From DATBGS01 sp036557885 (lineage in GTDB: Bacteria > Chloroflexota > Ktedonobacteria > Ktedonobacterales > DATBGS01), in contig DATBGS010000024.1 of the NCBI GenBank assembly GCA_036557885.1, forward strand, positions 62,001 through 126,000: a DNA stretch of 64,000 bases, in the 5' to 3' direction. Each line of letters opens with the position of its first letter. The stretch's first letter is position 1. The position numbers were made by a program, and so were the translations under genes. This document shows positions 35,757-44,251 of the stretch, piece by piece. The notes beneath the pieces are model-generated. The model searched no databases. It was given only the letters and a program-made list of their open reading frames with translations, and had not been told where the DNA came from.

Positions 35757-36841
35757 ACCGACAAATCCCAGTCATTATCAGCGAAGGCGTCCCCTTTGCG
35801 CGTGGACTATACCTTGGGCGCACGGAAGCGGGCCGCGTGCATCAGAGTGTTACGGCGTATCTGGAGCTTTTCAAGGTGCGGGCAGGGCTGGACCACGCCG
35901 GGGTGCTGCACACCGCCGAGCGCTTCATCCCAACGATTACAGCCTACGCGCCGCATTTGCTGGAGGAGATGCGTGGCATTGCCGAAGGCGCCGGGCGCGA
36001 CCTGCGCGAGATTGTGGCGATCAACAGCCGCACAGAACTGATGTATGGCGTGCCGTTTGGCGAATGCACCTCTCTTGGCGTGGCGCCTGAAGCCTCCGCC
36101 GATGGGCACACGCGCCTGGCCCAAAACTGGGACTGGAAGGCTCCGCTGGCGGGCGCGCTGGTGCTCTGGGCCATTCGGCGCGATGATGGGCAGGATGTGT
36201 TGACGCTGACTGAGGCGGGGATGGTGGGCAAAATCGGCGTGAACGCCAGCGGCTTTGCCATGTGCGTCAATTTGCTGACCTCCTACAAAGACACCGGCCA
36301 ACCCGCAGTTCCCATGCACATTGTGCTGCGAAGGGTGCTGGAGCAGGCGCACTCAGTGGATGAGGCCATTGGGGTGATTGCGCAAGCCAAACGCCACACC
36401 TCCTGCAATCACATGCTGGCTGATCGCGGCGGGCATGTGGCGGACGTGGAAGCGACCCCATTTAGCCAGAAGGTGCTTTCGCCCAAGCGCGGCGTTTTGA
36501 CGCACGCCAACCATTGCCTGGATGCTGAACTTTCACCGCATGACCGCTACGTGCACGACTGGCCGGAGACGCTGGCCCGCTGCGAGCGCGCGACCACGCT
36601 GGCGCAGGAGCCACCAATTGATGAAGCGCAGGTGCGCCGTATCCTCAGCGACCACGCCACCGCGCCTAATTCCATCTGCCTGCATGTGCAGACCAACCTG
36701 CCGCCAGATCAACAGGATGAATCTATTGCCTCGCTGATTTTTGATCTGACCGCAGGCACGCTGGATATTGCTGATGGGCCGCCCTGCCAGCATCCTTACC
36801 ATCGGCTGATGATCGGGGATTACGTGCGCATGGCGGGTTGA
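35753..36841 (+). CDS. C45 autoproteolytic acyltransferase/hydrolase (AAT-like)
   Basis: A 362-residue N-terminal-nucleophile hydrolase of the peptidase C45 / isopenicillin N acyltransferase family. Members cut themselves before a cysteine, which then acts as nucleophile on amide or peptide substrates. The probable site is GECTSLGVAPEAS with Cys near residue 104; the downstream LAQNWDWKAP (with NWDW) and GKIGVNASGFAMCVNLLTS strands are typical. A homologue processes N-acyl homoserine lactones or peptides in other bacteria; the substrate here is unknown. It overlaps the TMEM175-like gene by four bases. Confidence 0.85.
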   Translation: MNRQIPVIISEGVPFARGLYLGRTEAGRVHQSVTAYLELFKVRAGLDHAGVLHTAERFIPTITAYAPHLLEEMRGIAEGAGRDLREIVAINSRTELMYGVPFGECTSLGVAPEASADGHTRLAQNWDWKAPLAGALVLWAIRRDDGQDVLTLTEAGMVGKIGVNASGFAMCVNLLTSYKDTGQPAVPMHIVLRRVLEQAHSVDEAIGVIAQAKRHTSCNHMLADRGGHVADVEATPFSQKVLSPKRGVLTHANHCLDAELSPHDRYVHDWPETLARCERATTLAQEPPIDEAQVRRILSDHATAPNSICLHVQTNLPPDQQDESIASLIFDLTAGTLDIADGPPCQHPYHRLMIGDYVRMAG

Positions 36842-36941
36842 GAGATAACTCATAGACGGGCAGAGCAGAAGCAGGTATCATCAAAGCAGGGGTTCCGATG
36901 CATTGGGGCAAGATCAACAATAACTGCCCCAGGGAGGAACT

Positions 36942-37976
36942 GTGCAAACCTATCAAAACGTTGATGATGACCCTGCTTCTCTCGCGGCCAACCGCGCGGG
37001 GCAGATTACGCCCCAGCAGCGCAAGCGGGTTTCGCGGCTTTCGGTGCTGGTTGGGCTGCCGGTGCTGGTGGGCGCTATCTGGTTCTTTTTGATCATGGGT
37101 GTCAGGCTGCCTGGGGTGACCTGGGAAACGCTCACCACGCCTGATCAATCAGCACCGCTCTCATTGCGCCTGCTGCTTGCTCTCGCGGCGCTGTTCCCTG
37201 ATCTGATCGTGGGCGGGGTAGCTATCTGGGCCTGCATCCGGTTGTCTCGGTGGCTGCGGCTAGAGTATGATCTGAGCCAGGGCGCGATTGCCTACGCTCA
37301 GGGTCAGGTCACGTTCAGCAGCAAGGGGTACTTGGCGGCGGCCTCCGGGCGGCGCTTCCTGGCACTCAATGGGAACCGTGTGATCAACCTTGCCCCAGGC
37401 GCGTATCGCTTTTATTATCTGCGCGCTTCCCGGCGCTTGCTTTCTGCCGAGCCGCTGGCTCGTTATGGGGCTGCTCAGCCACAGGCTCCCTTGCTGGAAA
37501 CGTTGGCATCCGTGCATGGGTTCAGTCTGGGCGATCTGGCGATGAATCGGCAGGGCTGGCTTTCCGCGCGCCAGCGTTCCAAACTGCTGAGAGCGGCGGT
37601 GTTATGGGTGGGTTTCACGGTTGCCGGAGCGCTGGCACTGCTGCTCTGGATGCCGGATGATCTGGAGCTTACTGGCATTGTGATCTTGCTGATCTTTGCG
37701 CTGCTCTTACTCTACATCGGCTACACGCACTACGCCGATATGCTGGCCGGGCGCGTAGCCATGCTGGAAGGAGTGGTGGTGAGCAACAAACGCAGCGGCG
37801 ACGAGGGCGGCTATACCTATCATTACGTGATAGGACGAGAATCGTTTCTTGTCAGCGAATCGGCCTATCTCGCGCTGATTTCTGGCCTGCCCTACCGCGT
37901 ATACTACGGGCCAAAGAGCAAGAAATTGCTGAGCATTGAGCCGCTGGTCAACACTCCTGTCCCAGGGTACATGTAA
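36942..37976 (+). CDS. Integral membrane protein of unknown function
   Basis: A 344-residue protein with two pairs of membrane helices: LSVLVGLPVLVGAIWFFLIM and LLLALAALFPDLIVGGVAIW in the first third, AAVLWVGFTVAGALALLLWM and LTGIVILLIFALLLLYIGYT in the last. Between them and at the end lie soluble beta-rich parts (LNGNRVINLAPGAYRFYYL and YRVYYGPKSKKLLSIEPL) that look alike, suggesting an internal duplication of an SH3-like or OB-like module. GTG start with GGGAGG five bases upstream. No family known to me. Confidence 0.75.
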   Translation: MQTYQNVDDDPASLAANRAGQITPQQRKRVSRLSVLVGLPVLVGAIWFFLIMGVRLPGVTWETLTTPDQSAPLSLRLLLALAALFPDLIVGGVAIWACIRLSRWLRLEYDLSQGAIAYAQGQVTFSSKGYLAAASGRRFLALNGNRVINLAPGAYRFYYLRASRRLLSAEPLARYGAAQPQAPLLETLASVHGFSLGDLAMNRQGWLSARQRSKLLRAAVLWVGFTVAGALALLLWMPDDLELTGIVILLIFALLLLYIGYTHYADMLAGRVAMLEGVVVSNKRSGDEGGYTYHYVIGRESFLVSESAYLALISGLPYRVYYGPKSKKLLSIEPLVNTPVPGYM

Positions 37977-37992
37977 GCTGTGATCGTTTTCT

Positions 37993-38688
37993 ATGCCTGA
38001 TCGCTATTATCTCCAACTGGCCGCCGCCTTTGTGCGCGGCAGGCTTGCAGAGCACCCTGCACGCCAGACAAATGAGCGCCTATTTCTCCAGCCGCTTGCG
38101 TCGCTTTCGGCTGAAGATCAAGCGGCGCTTGTCGCGCTTGGCCTGCAAGAAGGCTTGCGGCTGCACAAGTTTAAGCGCACAATGGACCTGCCGCGTGTGA
38201 AAAAGGTGCTGGGGATGCTGAAAGGCATCCAGCCCGAACATCTACTGGATATTGGCACAGGCCGGGGCGCGTTCCTCTGGACGCTGCTGGATACCTTCCC
38301 GGTGCTGCCTGTGACCTGCGTGGATGTGCTGGAGCAGCGTGTAGCGGATATTCTGGCGGTGCAGCGCGGCGGTATTGCCCATCTATCTGCAATCAAGGGC
38401 GACGCCACTATGCTGCCTTTCACAGATCGCAGCTTTGCGGTGGTGACGATGCTGGAGGTGCTGGAGCATATCCTAGACACCGAGAAAGCGCTGAGCGAGG
38501 TCTGCCGCGTTGCCAGAGACTTTGTGATCTTCTCGGTGCCTTCCAAAGAGGACAACAACCCAGAGCATATCCACCTCTTTGATCAGCAAGCGCTCAGGGA
38601 AATGCTGGGCGCCAGAGGCGTGCATCGCCTGAATGTTGAGTATGTGCCCAATCATATGATCGTTGTGGCAAAGTTGGATGAGCGATGA
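37993..38688 (+). CDS. Class I SAM-dependent methyltransferase (RNA-repair cassette)
   Basis: A 231-residue methyltransferase. The SAM site is LLDIGTGRGAFLW, with the acidic CVDVLEQ after the second strand. Post-motif residues are MLEVLEHILDTE (E155, E158, H159) and NNPEHIHLFD (H192, H194). Its stop overlaps the start of an RNA ligase gene (ATGA at 38685), so both are made together. The E-x2-E-H and later His residues resemble the metal site of the Hen1 3'-terminal RNA 2'-O-methyltransferase, but the same EVLEH string is frequent in other methyltransferases, so the substrate remains open. There is no clear ribosome-binding site before the ATG. Confidence 0.82.
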   Translation: MPDRYYLQLAAAFVRGRLAEHPARQTNERLFLQPLASLSAEDQAALVALGLQEGLRLHKFKRTMDLPRVKKVLGMLKGIQPEHLLDIGTGRGAFLWTLLDTFPVLPVTCVDVLEQRVADILAVQRGGIAHLSAIKGDATMLPFTDRSFAVVTMLEVLEHILDTEKALSEVCRVARDFVIFSVPSKEDNNPEHIHLFDQQALREMLGARGVHRLNVEYVPNHMIVVAKLDER

Positions 38689-39470
38689 CCGAACTGATGA
38701 AGTATCCTCGCACGAACCACATTGAAGGTTCCGGCATTCAGAAGGGCGACGAAGATTTAAGCATCATCCCCTTGCGCGAGTTTGCCGGGCGGCATCTGGT
38801 CGTCGAGGAGAAGATGGACGGCGCCAACAGCGCCGTCAGCTTTTCAGAGGATGGCAAACTGCTCTTGCAGAGCCGGGGGCATTATCTGGTGGGGGGTGAG
38901 CGCGAAAAACACTTTCATTTGCTGAAAGCCTGGGCCAATCGCTACGCGGGCGAACTGTGGGAAGTGCTGGGCGATTACTATATCATGTACGGCGAGTGGC
39001 TCTACGCCAAGCACACCGTTTTTTATACCGACCTGCCGCACTACTTTATGGAGTTCGATATTTACGATAAGGTCAACGAGGTATTTTTAAGCACCGAGCG
39101 GCGAAAAGAATTGTTAAGGCAGGCGCCGTTTGTGGCGCCGGTCAAAGTCCTCTACGCGGGGGAGATCAGCACCCTCAAGGAGTTGACAGACCTGATTGGC
39201 CCCTCGCACTTTATCGCGCCGAACTTTCTTGATCGGCTGCGCGCCATCTGCGAGGAGCGCGGGCTGGATGTAGACAAAGCCTTCAAGGGCACCGACTTGA
39301 GCGGGTTGATGGAAGGGCTGTACATCAAAGTGGAAGAAGACGGCGAGGTCAAGGAACGCTATAAGTATGTACGCGCCGACTTTTTGCAGATGATCACCAG
39401 TTCTGATGAGCACTGGCTGGACCGCCCGATCATCCCCAACCAACTGCGCGCCGATGTCACGCTGTTTTAG
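38685..39470 (+). CDS. RNA ligase (T4 Rnl2-like nucleotidyltransferase domain)
   Basis: A 261-residue ATP-dependent ligase of the RNA ligase family (PF09414-like), which seals 5'-phosphate to 3'-OH ends by way of an enzyme-AMP intermediate. Motif I is EEKMDGAN with the nucleophile K43. Motif Ia is LLLQSRGHYL, motif III YIMYGEWLYAKHTV, IIIa HYFMEFDIYDK, IV LMEGLYIKVEEDG and V ERYKYVRADF, so all catalytic parts are present. It starts inside the stop of the methyltransferase gene and is followed, after a short repeat-filled gap, by an HD-Pnk gene that would supply the matching ends. Together they make an RNA (or nick) repair pathway. Confidence 0.88.
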   Translation: MTELMKYPRTNHIEGSGIQKGDEDLSIIPLREFAGRHLVVEEKMDGANSAVSFSEDGKLLLQSRGHYLVGGEREKHFHLLKAWANRYAGELWEVLGDYYIMYGEWLYAKHTVFYTDLPHYFMEFDIYDKVNEVFLSTERRKELLRQAPFVAPVKVLYAGEISTLKELTDLIGPSHFIAPNFLDRLRAICEERGLDVDKAFKGTDLSGLMEGLYIKVEEDGEVKERYKYVRADFLQMITSSDEHWLDRPIIPNQLRADVTLF

Positions 39471-39531
39471 CTTGTAGCCCCGGCCACTGTGCCGGGCAGA
39501 TGCTTGTAGCCCCGGCCTCCGTGCCGGGCCG
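39471..39531. repeat. Dispersed GC-rich repeat, two direct copies
   Basis: CTTGTAGCCCCGGCCACTGT plus GCCGGG, then the near-identical CTTGTAGCCCCGGCCTCCGT plus GCCGGG. The first copy begins directly behind the stop codon of the RNA ligase gene. Confidence 0.8.
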
Positions 39532-39566
39532 CTCAATTGCAAGCATAGACGTTCGTGGGAACAACC

Positions 39567-40727
39567 ATGATCAACAATACAACAACACCCTGGCTTTTTC
39601 CGCACACGCCAGCCGCGCCAGAATGGGCGCTGGACTGGGAGGCGCTGGCGGCACGCTTTGGCTGGATACGAGCGCTGCGCAACACGCCGCAAGACCCCAT
39701 CTATCACGCTGAAGGGGATGTGTTTATCCATACGCGCATGGTGGCCGAGGCGCTGATAGCAATGGATGCCTGGCGCGCGCTGCCCGCGCAGGAGCGCACC
39801 AACCTCTTTGCCGCCGCGCTGCTGCACGATGTCGCCAAGCCGAAATGCACCGTGATTGAACCGGACGGGCGCATCACCTCCAAAAAGCACGCGCGGCGGG
39901 GCGAAGAGATGGCCCGCGATCTGCTCTGGCGGGGCAGCGATCTGGAGACGCCCGCGCCATTCCCCATCAGGGAGCAGATCGCCAAGCTGGTGCGGCATCA
40001 CGGCCAGCCGCTGTGGTTTTTTGAGAAGCCGTCTCCAGAACGGGCGGTGATTGAGGCCAGCCAGACGGCGCGGCTTGATCTGGTGGCGCTGCTGGCGGAG
40101 GCAGACGTGCGCGGGCGCATCTGCAACGACCAGCAGGAACTGCTGGAGCGCGTCCAGCTTTTCCGCGAGTTTTGCCAGGAGCAGCAGTGCTTCACCAGCC
40201 CCCGACAGTTTGCCAACCCCTGGAGCCGCTTTGTCTATTTCCACGACCACAAGCCCGACCCCACGTATAACGCCTACGACACGACGACCTGCGAGGTGGT
40301 GATGATGTCGGGCCTACCAGGTGCGGGGAAAGATACCTGGATTCGCAACAACCTCCCTGATTGGCCGGTGGTCTCGCTGGACCAGATTCGCCGCGAACTC
40401 AAGATCAGCCCGGCAGAGAACCAGGGGCAGGTGGTGGCGACGGCCAGGGAGCGGGCGCGCGAACTGCTGCGCCGCCAGCAGTCGTTTATCTGGAACGCGA
40501 CAACCATCACGCGCCTGCTGCGCAGCCAGTTGATTGATTTCTTTGTGGCCTACCATGCCCGCGTCAGGATTGTCTACCTGGATGCGCCCTATGATGTGCT
40601 GATGGAGCGCAACGCCAGCCGCGAGCATCGCGTGCCAGAGCATGTCATCCTCGACATGGCGCGGCGGCTCGAAATCCCCGACGTGACCGAAGCGCCGCTG
40701 GTGGAGTGGGTATACTCTGCTGAGTAG
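39567..40727 (+). CDS. HD-Pnk: HD phosphoesterase fused to polynucleotide 5'-kinase
   Basis: A 386-residue two-domain end-healing enzyme. The N-terminal HD domain (about residues 40-185) shows FIHTRMV, LLHDVAKPK (H87-D88), KHARRGEEMAR, RHHGQPLWF and LAEADVRGR, the full H...HD...H...H...D metal set. The C-terminal P-loop kinase (about 240-386) has MMSGLPGAGKDTWI (Walker A), VVSLDQIRREL (acceptor-site Asp and Arg), WNATTITRLLR and a lid RNASREHRVPE. The same arrangement was characterised in Runella HD-Pnk, where HD removes 2',3'-cyclic phosphate and the kinase phosphorylates 5'-OH ends. It follows the RNA ligase gene by about 95 bases and should prepare its substrates. Confidence 0.87.
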   Translation: MINNTTTPWLFPHTPAAPEWALDWEALAARFGWIRALRNTPQDPIYHAEGDVFIHTRMVAEALIAMDAWRALPAQERTNLFAAALLHDVAKPKCTVIEPDGRITSKKHARRGEEMARDLLWRGSDLETPAPFPIREQIAKLVRHHGQPLWFFEKPSPERAVIEASQTARLDLVALLAEADVRGRICNDQQELLERVQLFREFCQEQQCFTSPRQFANPWSRFVYFHDHKPDPTYNAYDTTTCEVVMMSGLPGAGKDTWIRNNLPDWPVVSLDQIRRELKISPAENQGQVVATARERARELLRRQQSFIWNATTITRLLRSQLIDFFVAYHARVRIVYLDAPYDVLMERNASREHRVPEHVILDMARRLEIPDVTEAPLVEWVYSAE

Positions 40728-40906
40728 CAGGAAACATGAGAGATTTCCGAGATGCGATGCTGGCGCTGCAACAAGTTTTAATGCAGGTTGGCAACGCATC
40801 GGGGAGAGCCATGTTTGTTTTTCATCCCACAAGATAGGCGCTTGACAGATGGTGTATACTCAACAGAAATTCGTGGTATGGTTGTATTTATGATGGGAGG
40901 CGAACG

Positions 40907-41935
40907 ATGGCACAGAGTTCAGATCAGTTTTGTGGCTATTGCGGAAAACCACAAGTTCCAGGCCAGAGAGCATGCCCATATTGCGGGAATCCCTATGGTG
41001 GAACCTATAGCGGCCCTTTGGAAAATGCCCACGACCCGACCAAACTAACACCGCCAGAAGGAACACCGAAGCCTTCTCAGCCGATCTGGGGAAACACTCC
41101 AGGGCCATATTCTGGAGCCATGCCGTCCGTTCCACCACCACCATTTCCCTCATTTTCAGGGAATACACCTCCCCCACAAATTTCCGGCGTAATGCCACTG
41201 GTTGTGCCGCCACCAGGAAATACTTCTGCTGGTATCCAAATCCAAGGAGCAGGCAAGAGGCAGCTACCGGTGGGTAAGATCATCATCGGGCAAGGAGTTG
41301 CCCTTCTTCTCTTGCTGGTTTTCGTGGTAGTCTTATTGGTGCGACCATCATCGCCCACCAATCCAGGAGTGGGGCAAGGGGTTGTCCCCAGTGCCACAGC
41401 CATCCCTGCGACAGCAACATTCCCAACTCAGGCAGCGACCAGCACATCTACCCCTTCGCCTACTCTGGGTACGGCTCCCACACCCACATCCACCCCAGGA
41501 ACGACAGTAGCATCTGGGGTAGCTTCACCTGCACTTCCCCTCCGTTTGCATTGCGATTGCACGGATAGGGTGCTGGTCACCATCAACCAAATTGTTATAC
41601 AGCCTGACCAAAATAGAATGCTTTGGTCCCTAACTTTTTATAACAACAGCCAAAATGGCGCCGGTGCTAGTTTTGCTGATGGCAACTTCTACCTTCAACA
41701 AGGGGATCAAATTAATAATCCAGCGCCAGGAGAGCCAACTTATGGGGCAACAGGACCGGTAATCGGTACTTTTAGTGGCATAGGCTTAAAAGCTGGCGAG
41801 ACGAAGCAAGTGATGGTCACATTCTCGTTTCTGCCTTACACAAATACAACTTACACGTTCGTAAGCATTATGCAAGTGGACTGTTGCGGTCAGGAAATAG
41901 TTCGTTTTGATCTAGTCCTTTTCACGTTTAAGTGA
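40907..41935 (+). CDS. Zinc-ribbon, single-helix membrane protein of unknown function
   Basis: A 342-residue protein with a double-CxxC zinc ribbon at the N-terminus (CGYCGKPQVPGQRACPYCG), a Pro/Gly/Ser-rich linker of about 80 residues, one membrane helix (GVALLLLLVFVVVLLV) near residue 135, a Thr/Pro/Ser-rich outside linker, and a C-terminal beta-sandwich of about 130 residues with a CDCTDR start and a late CCGQE. GGGAGG is well placed before the ATG. Similar layouts occur in Ktedonobacteria as surface proteins of unknown function; no specific role is supported. Confidence 0.8.
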   Translation: MAQSSDQFCGYCGKPQVPGQRACPYCGNPYGGTYSGPLENAHDPTKLTPPEGTPKPSQPIWGNTPGPYSGAMPSVPPPPFPSFSGNTPPPQISGVMPLVVPPPGNTSAGIQIQGAGKRQLPVGKIIIGQGVALLLLLVFVVVLLVRPSSPTNPGVGQGVVPSATAIPATATFPTQAATSTSTPSPTLGTAPTPTSTPGTTVASGVASPALPLRLHCDCTDRVLVTINQIVIQPDQNRMLWSLTFYNNSQNGAGASFADGNFYLQQGDQINNPAPGEPTYGATGPVIGTFSGIGLKAGETKQVMVTFSFLPYTNTTYTFVSIMQVDCCGQEIVRFDLVLFTFK

Positions 41936-41957
41936 TGTTCCGTGATCGGGTCACGCG

Positions 41958-42695
41958 CTAAGAATGCTTATATCCCCCATAAATCGCGTGGCCCGCTTGC
42001 AGCCAGAAGCAATCCACGACGGCAAAGCCCGCCGCTTTGAGCCAGAGCAGTTGATCAAAGAGCGGCGAGGGTTTGTCCATCGGGTCAGGGTAGCGGTAGT
42101 AGTTCCACTCGGACTGCTGGAACAATTCAAAAGCAGCGACGCCATCGGGAAGCGCTTGTGCGCGCTCGCGGGCGCTCGCGTCCCACTGGTTGGCAAAGAG
42201 CTTCCACCCTTCGGGGCGCTGGGGCGCCACCAGATCGGCTATAAGCAAAGCGCCGCGCGGAGAGAGGCGGGCGCTAACCTCGTTGAAGAGATGCTGCTTT
42301 TGCTCGCCATCCAGGTGATGAATACACAGCGATGAGACAACCACATCCACGCCTGCAAGCTGGTCGTACCAGTCCTCGGCCAGCATATCAAACGCGCCCA
42401 CCTGGGCACGCTCCCCAAACGGGCGCAGCCGCTCGGCGGTCTGGGCGCGCATCAGTTCGGAGCCATCCAGCGCCAGGATGGAGGCGTGCGGAAAGCGCTC
42501 CAGGATGGCTTGCGCCAGGAAACCCTCGCCGCTGGCAAGCTCCACAACGCGAAACGCCTCCTCGGAGGTGAAGGGAAAGAGCGCGAGCAGGGTTTCGGTC
42601 TGGGCCTCGCGGTCTGGCACCGCAATATGCGAAAGCTGGCTGTAGCGGGCAGAACTTTCTTCGGTCCAGAGGTTGCCGGTGGTTGGCTCGCTCAT
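41958..42695 (-). CDS. Class I SAM-dependent methyltransferase
   Basis: A 245-residue methyltransferase of small molecules. The SAM site is VVELASGEGFLAQAI, with ALDGSELM after strand 2, VSSLCIHHLDGEQK after strand 4 and LSPRGALLIADLV as the post-I region. The substrate is unknown. GAGGAGCGAGAGG lies just before the ATG. The promoter-proximal pyrimidine tract shares a 16-base string with the inverted repeat at 1101-1218. It is convergent with the zinc-ribbon gene and shows no linked pathway. Confidence 0.88.
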   Translation of the reverse strand: MSEPTTGNLWTEESSARYSQLSHIAVPDREAQTETLLALFPFTSEEAFRVVELASGEGFLAQAILERFPHASILALDGSELMRAQTAERLRPFGERAQVGAFDMLAEDWYDQLAGVDVVVSSLCIHHLDGEQKQHLFNEVSARLSPRGALLIADLVAPQRPEGWKLFANQWDASARERAQALPDGVAAFELFQQSEWNYYRYPDPMDKPSPLFDQLLWLKAAGFAVVDCFWLQAGHAIYGGYKHS

Positions 42696-42752
42696 CCTCT
42701 CGCTCCTCTTCTTTCTTCTTTCTTCGGTGCAGGCGCTTCGTATTTTAACATA

Positions 42753-42804
42753 AACAGGCGCAGCAGCGGCTCACCCGTTGGGGCAAGCCGCTGCTGCGCC
42801 TGTT
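42753..42804. terminator. Perfect 19-bp hairpin, probable terminator
   Basis: AACAGGCGCAGCAGCGGCT (42753-42771) and its exact reverse complement (42786-42804) around a 14-base loop, just behind the aldo/keto reductase gene on the minus strand. The following bases include AAAA but no real T run. Confidence 0.7.
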
Positions 42805-42807
42805 CCC

Positions 42808-43782
42808 CTACTGCCAGGCGCTGACTTTATCCAGCACTAGAATGTCCTCTTTGCTTAATTTCAGGGAAACAGCGCCGAGCAGGTCATGCACCTGGTCAAC
42901 CGAGGTGGCACTGGCAATAGGCGCGGTGACGCTTGGCCGCGCCAGAATCCAGGCCAACGCCACTTGCGCGGGCGTCGCGCCATGCTCCTTGGCGACACGC
43001 TCCACCTCTGCCAGGATAGCAAAGCCCTGCTCGTTCATGTACCGCTGCTGCACGCCCGAAGCCCGCTGAGAGGTGGGCATGGCCTGGCCCTGGCGATATT
43101 TTCCAGAGAGAAAGCCGCTTGCCAGCGAAGAATAGGTGAAGACGCCCAGGTTATGCTGAGCGGCAATCTGCTCCATGTCGCGCTCGTAGTCGGAGCGACT
43201 GATGAGATTGTAGCGCGGCTGAAGGCTGGTGTAGCCGATATAGCTATGCTGCTCGCTTATCTTCAGCGAGTTCGCCAATCGCTCCGCGCTCAGGTTCGAG
43301 GCGCCAACGGTGCGCGCCTTGCCCTGGCGCACGATGGTATCAAAAGCCGCCAGCGTCTCTTCCAGAGGGGCGTTGGGATCGTCGTGGTGTTCCAAATAGA
43401 CATCCACATGATCGGTCTGGAGGTGGTGCAGCGAATCCTCAATGGAAGCCAGGATATGCAGGCGCGAAAGCCCCTGCGCGCCCGACCCCATTTTGCCGCC
43501 AACTTTGGTCACGATGACCAACTGGTCGCGGTTGCCGCGTGCCTTCATCCAGCGCCCGATGATCGTCTCGGATTCGCCGCCCTTATGCCCCTCAACCCAG
43601 GTGGAATAGGTATCGGCGGTGTCAATAAAATTGCCGCCGCCCGCCACATACGCATCCAGAACAGCAAAGGATTGCTGCTCGTCAACCGTCCACCCAAAAA
43701 TGTTGCCGCCAAAGCACAGCGGGAAGACGTTCAGGTTGGACTGACCAAGGGTTCGATACTGCGCGATTATTCCAGATTGCAT
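42808..43782 (-). CDS. Aldo/keto reductase
   Basis: A 324-residue NADPH-dependent carbonyl reductase with the AKR barrel. Seen: CFGGNIFGWTVDEQQSFAVL, GGNFIDTADTYSTWVEGHKG with the catalytic Asp and Tyr, IVTKVGGKMG with the Lys, DVYLEHHDDPNAPLEETLAA with the His, and the cofactor segment VTAPIASATSVDQV. The group is the YhdN/AKR11-like set; the true substrate is unknown. A strong hairpin lies behind the gene. Its start overlaps no neighbour, and the next gene upstream, a DUF2255 protein, is on the same strand. Confidence 0.92.
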   Translation of the reverse strand: MQSGIIAQYRTLGQSNLNVFPLCFGGNIFGWTVDEQQSFAVLDAYVAGGGNFIDTADTYSTWVEGHKGGESETIIGRWMKARGNRDQLVIVTKVGGKMGSGAQGLSRLHILASIEDSLHHLQTDHVDVYLEHHDDPNAPLEETLAAFDTIVRQGKARTVGASNLSAERLANSLKISEQHSYIGYTSLQPRYNLISRSDYERDMEQIAAQHNLGVFTYSSLASGFLSGKYRQGQAMPTSQRASGVQQRYMNEQGFAILAEVERVAKEHGATPAQVALAWILARPSVTAPIASATSVDQVHDLLGAVSLKLSKEDILVLDKVSAWQ

Positions 43783-43826
43783 GATCGCTCCTTATGAACG
43801 AGAAAGTAGGGAGCCTGTTTTCACCC

Positions 43827-44195
43827 TTACGCGGGGTCTAAGCGCAAGGTGGTATCCAGCACCTCAGCGCGCGTCATAGAAGGGGCGTATTCCCAGCCTT
43901 GATATTTGCGCAGATATTCCTTGCTGACCTGCTCGATGAGCTTTGATTCAGCCACAGGAGCAGCATGGACTGGAATTCGTTGCCCCTCCAGATGAATAAC
44001 CCCCGAAGGATTGGCCGTAATTTCTTTATACCACCGGCCAGCCTTGCCACGCACCGAACGCACATAGATGTCATCGCCCAGCACCACGACCCAAATGGTC
44101 GTGCGATGGGTAGGGCTTGCAGCAGAACGCTGCGTCTCGATCTGAATTTCCTCGGTTTCTGCCAGCCGATGGCGCGGATTTGCCATAGATTGCAT
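43827..44195 (-). CDS. DUF2255 family protein
   Basis: A 122-residue protein with the split-barrel-like pattern EEIQIETQR...THRTTIWVVVLGDDIYVRSVRG, then GRWYKEITANPSGVIHLEGQ, which I assign to DUF2255. Relatives of this fold bind flavin or deazaflavin, but no function is known for this family. A second ATG at 44186 could also be used; AGAGG stands 10 bases before the first. The gene sits between the aldo/keto reductase and M48 peptidase genes on the same strand. Confidence 0.72.
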   Translation of the reverse strand: MQSMANPRHRLAETEEIQIETQRSAASPTHRTTIWVVVLGDDIYVRSVRGKAGRWYKEITANPSGVIHLEGQRIPVHAAPVAESKLIEQVSKEYLRKYQGWEYAPSMTRAEVLDTTLRLDPA

Positions 44196-44251
44196 GGATG
44201 TGTCGCCTCTTTCCTTGCACGAGCACTGCTCTTGAGTAGGAACGCAATTTC

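Noticed and set aside
39114..40250. Long minus-strand frame of 378 codons
   Set aside because: It is antisense to the RNA ligase and HD-Pnk genes, which have full catalytic motifs; high GC causes long open frames.
37993..40727. Toxin-antitoxin or phage-defence reading of the RNA ligase/HD-Pnk cassette
   Set aside because: No toxin nuclease gene lies in or near the set, so a defence role can only be guessed; the repair reading rests on visible catalytic motifs.
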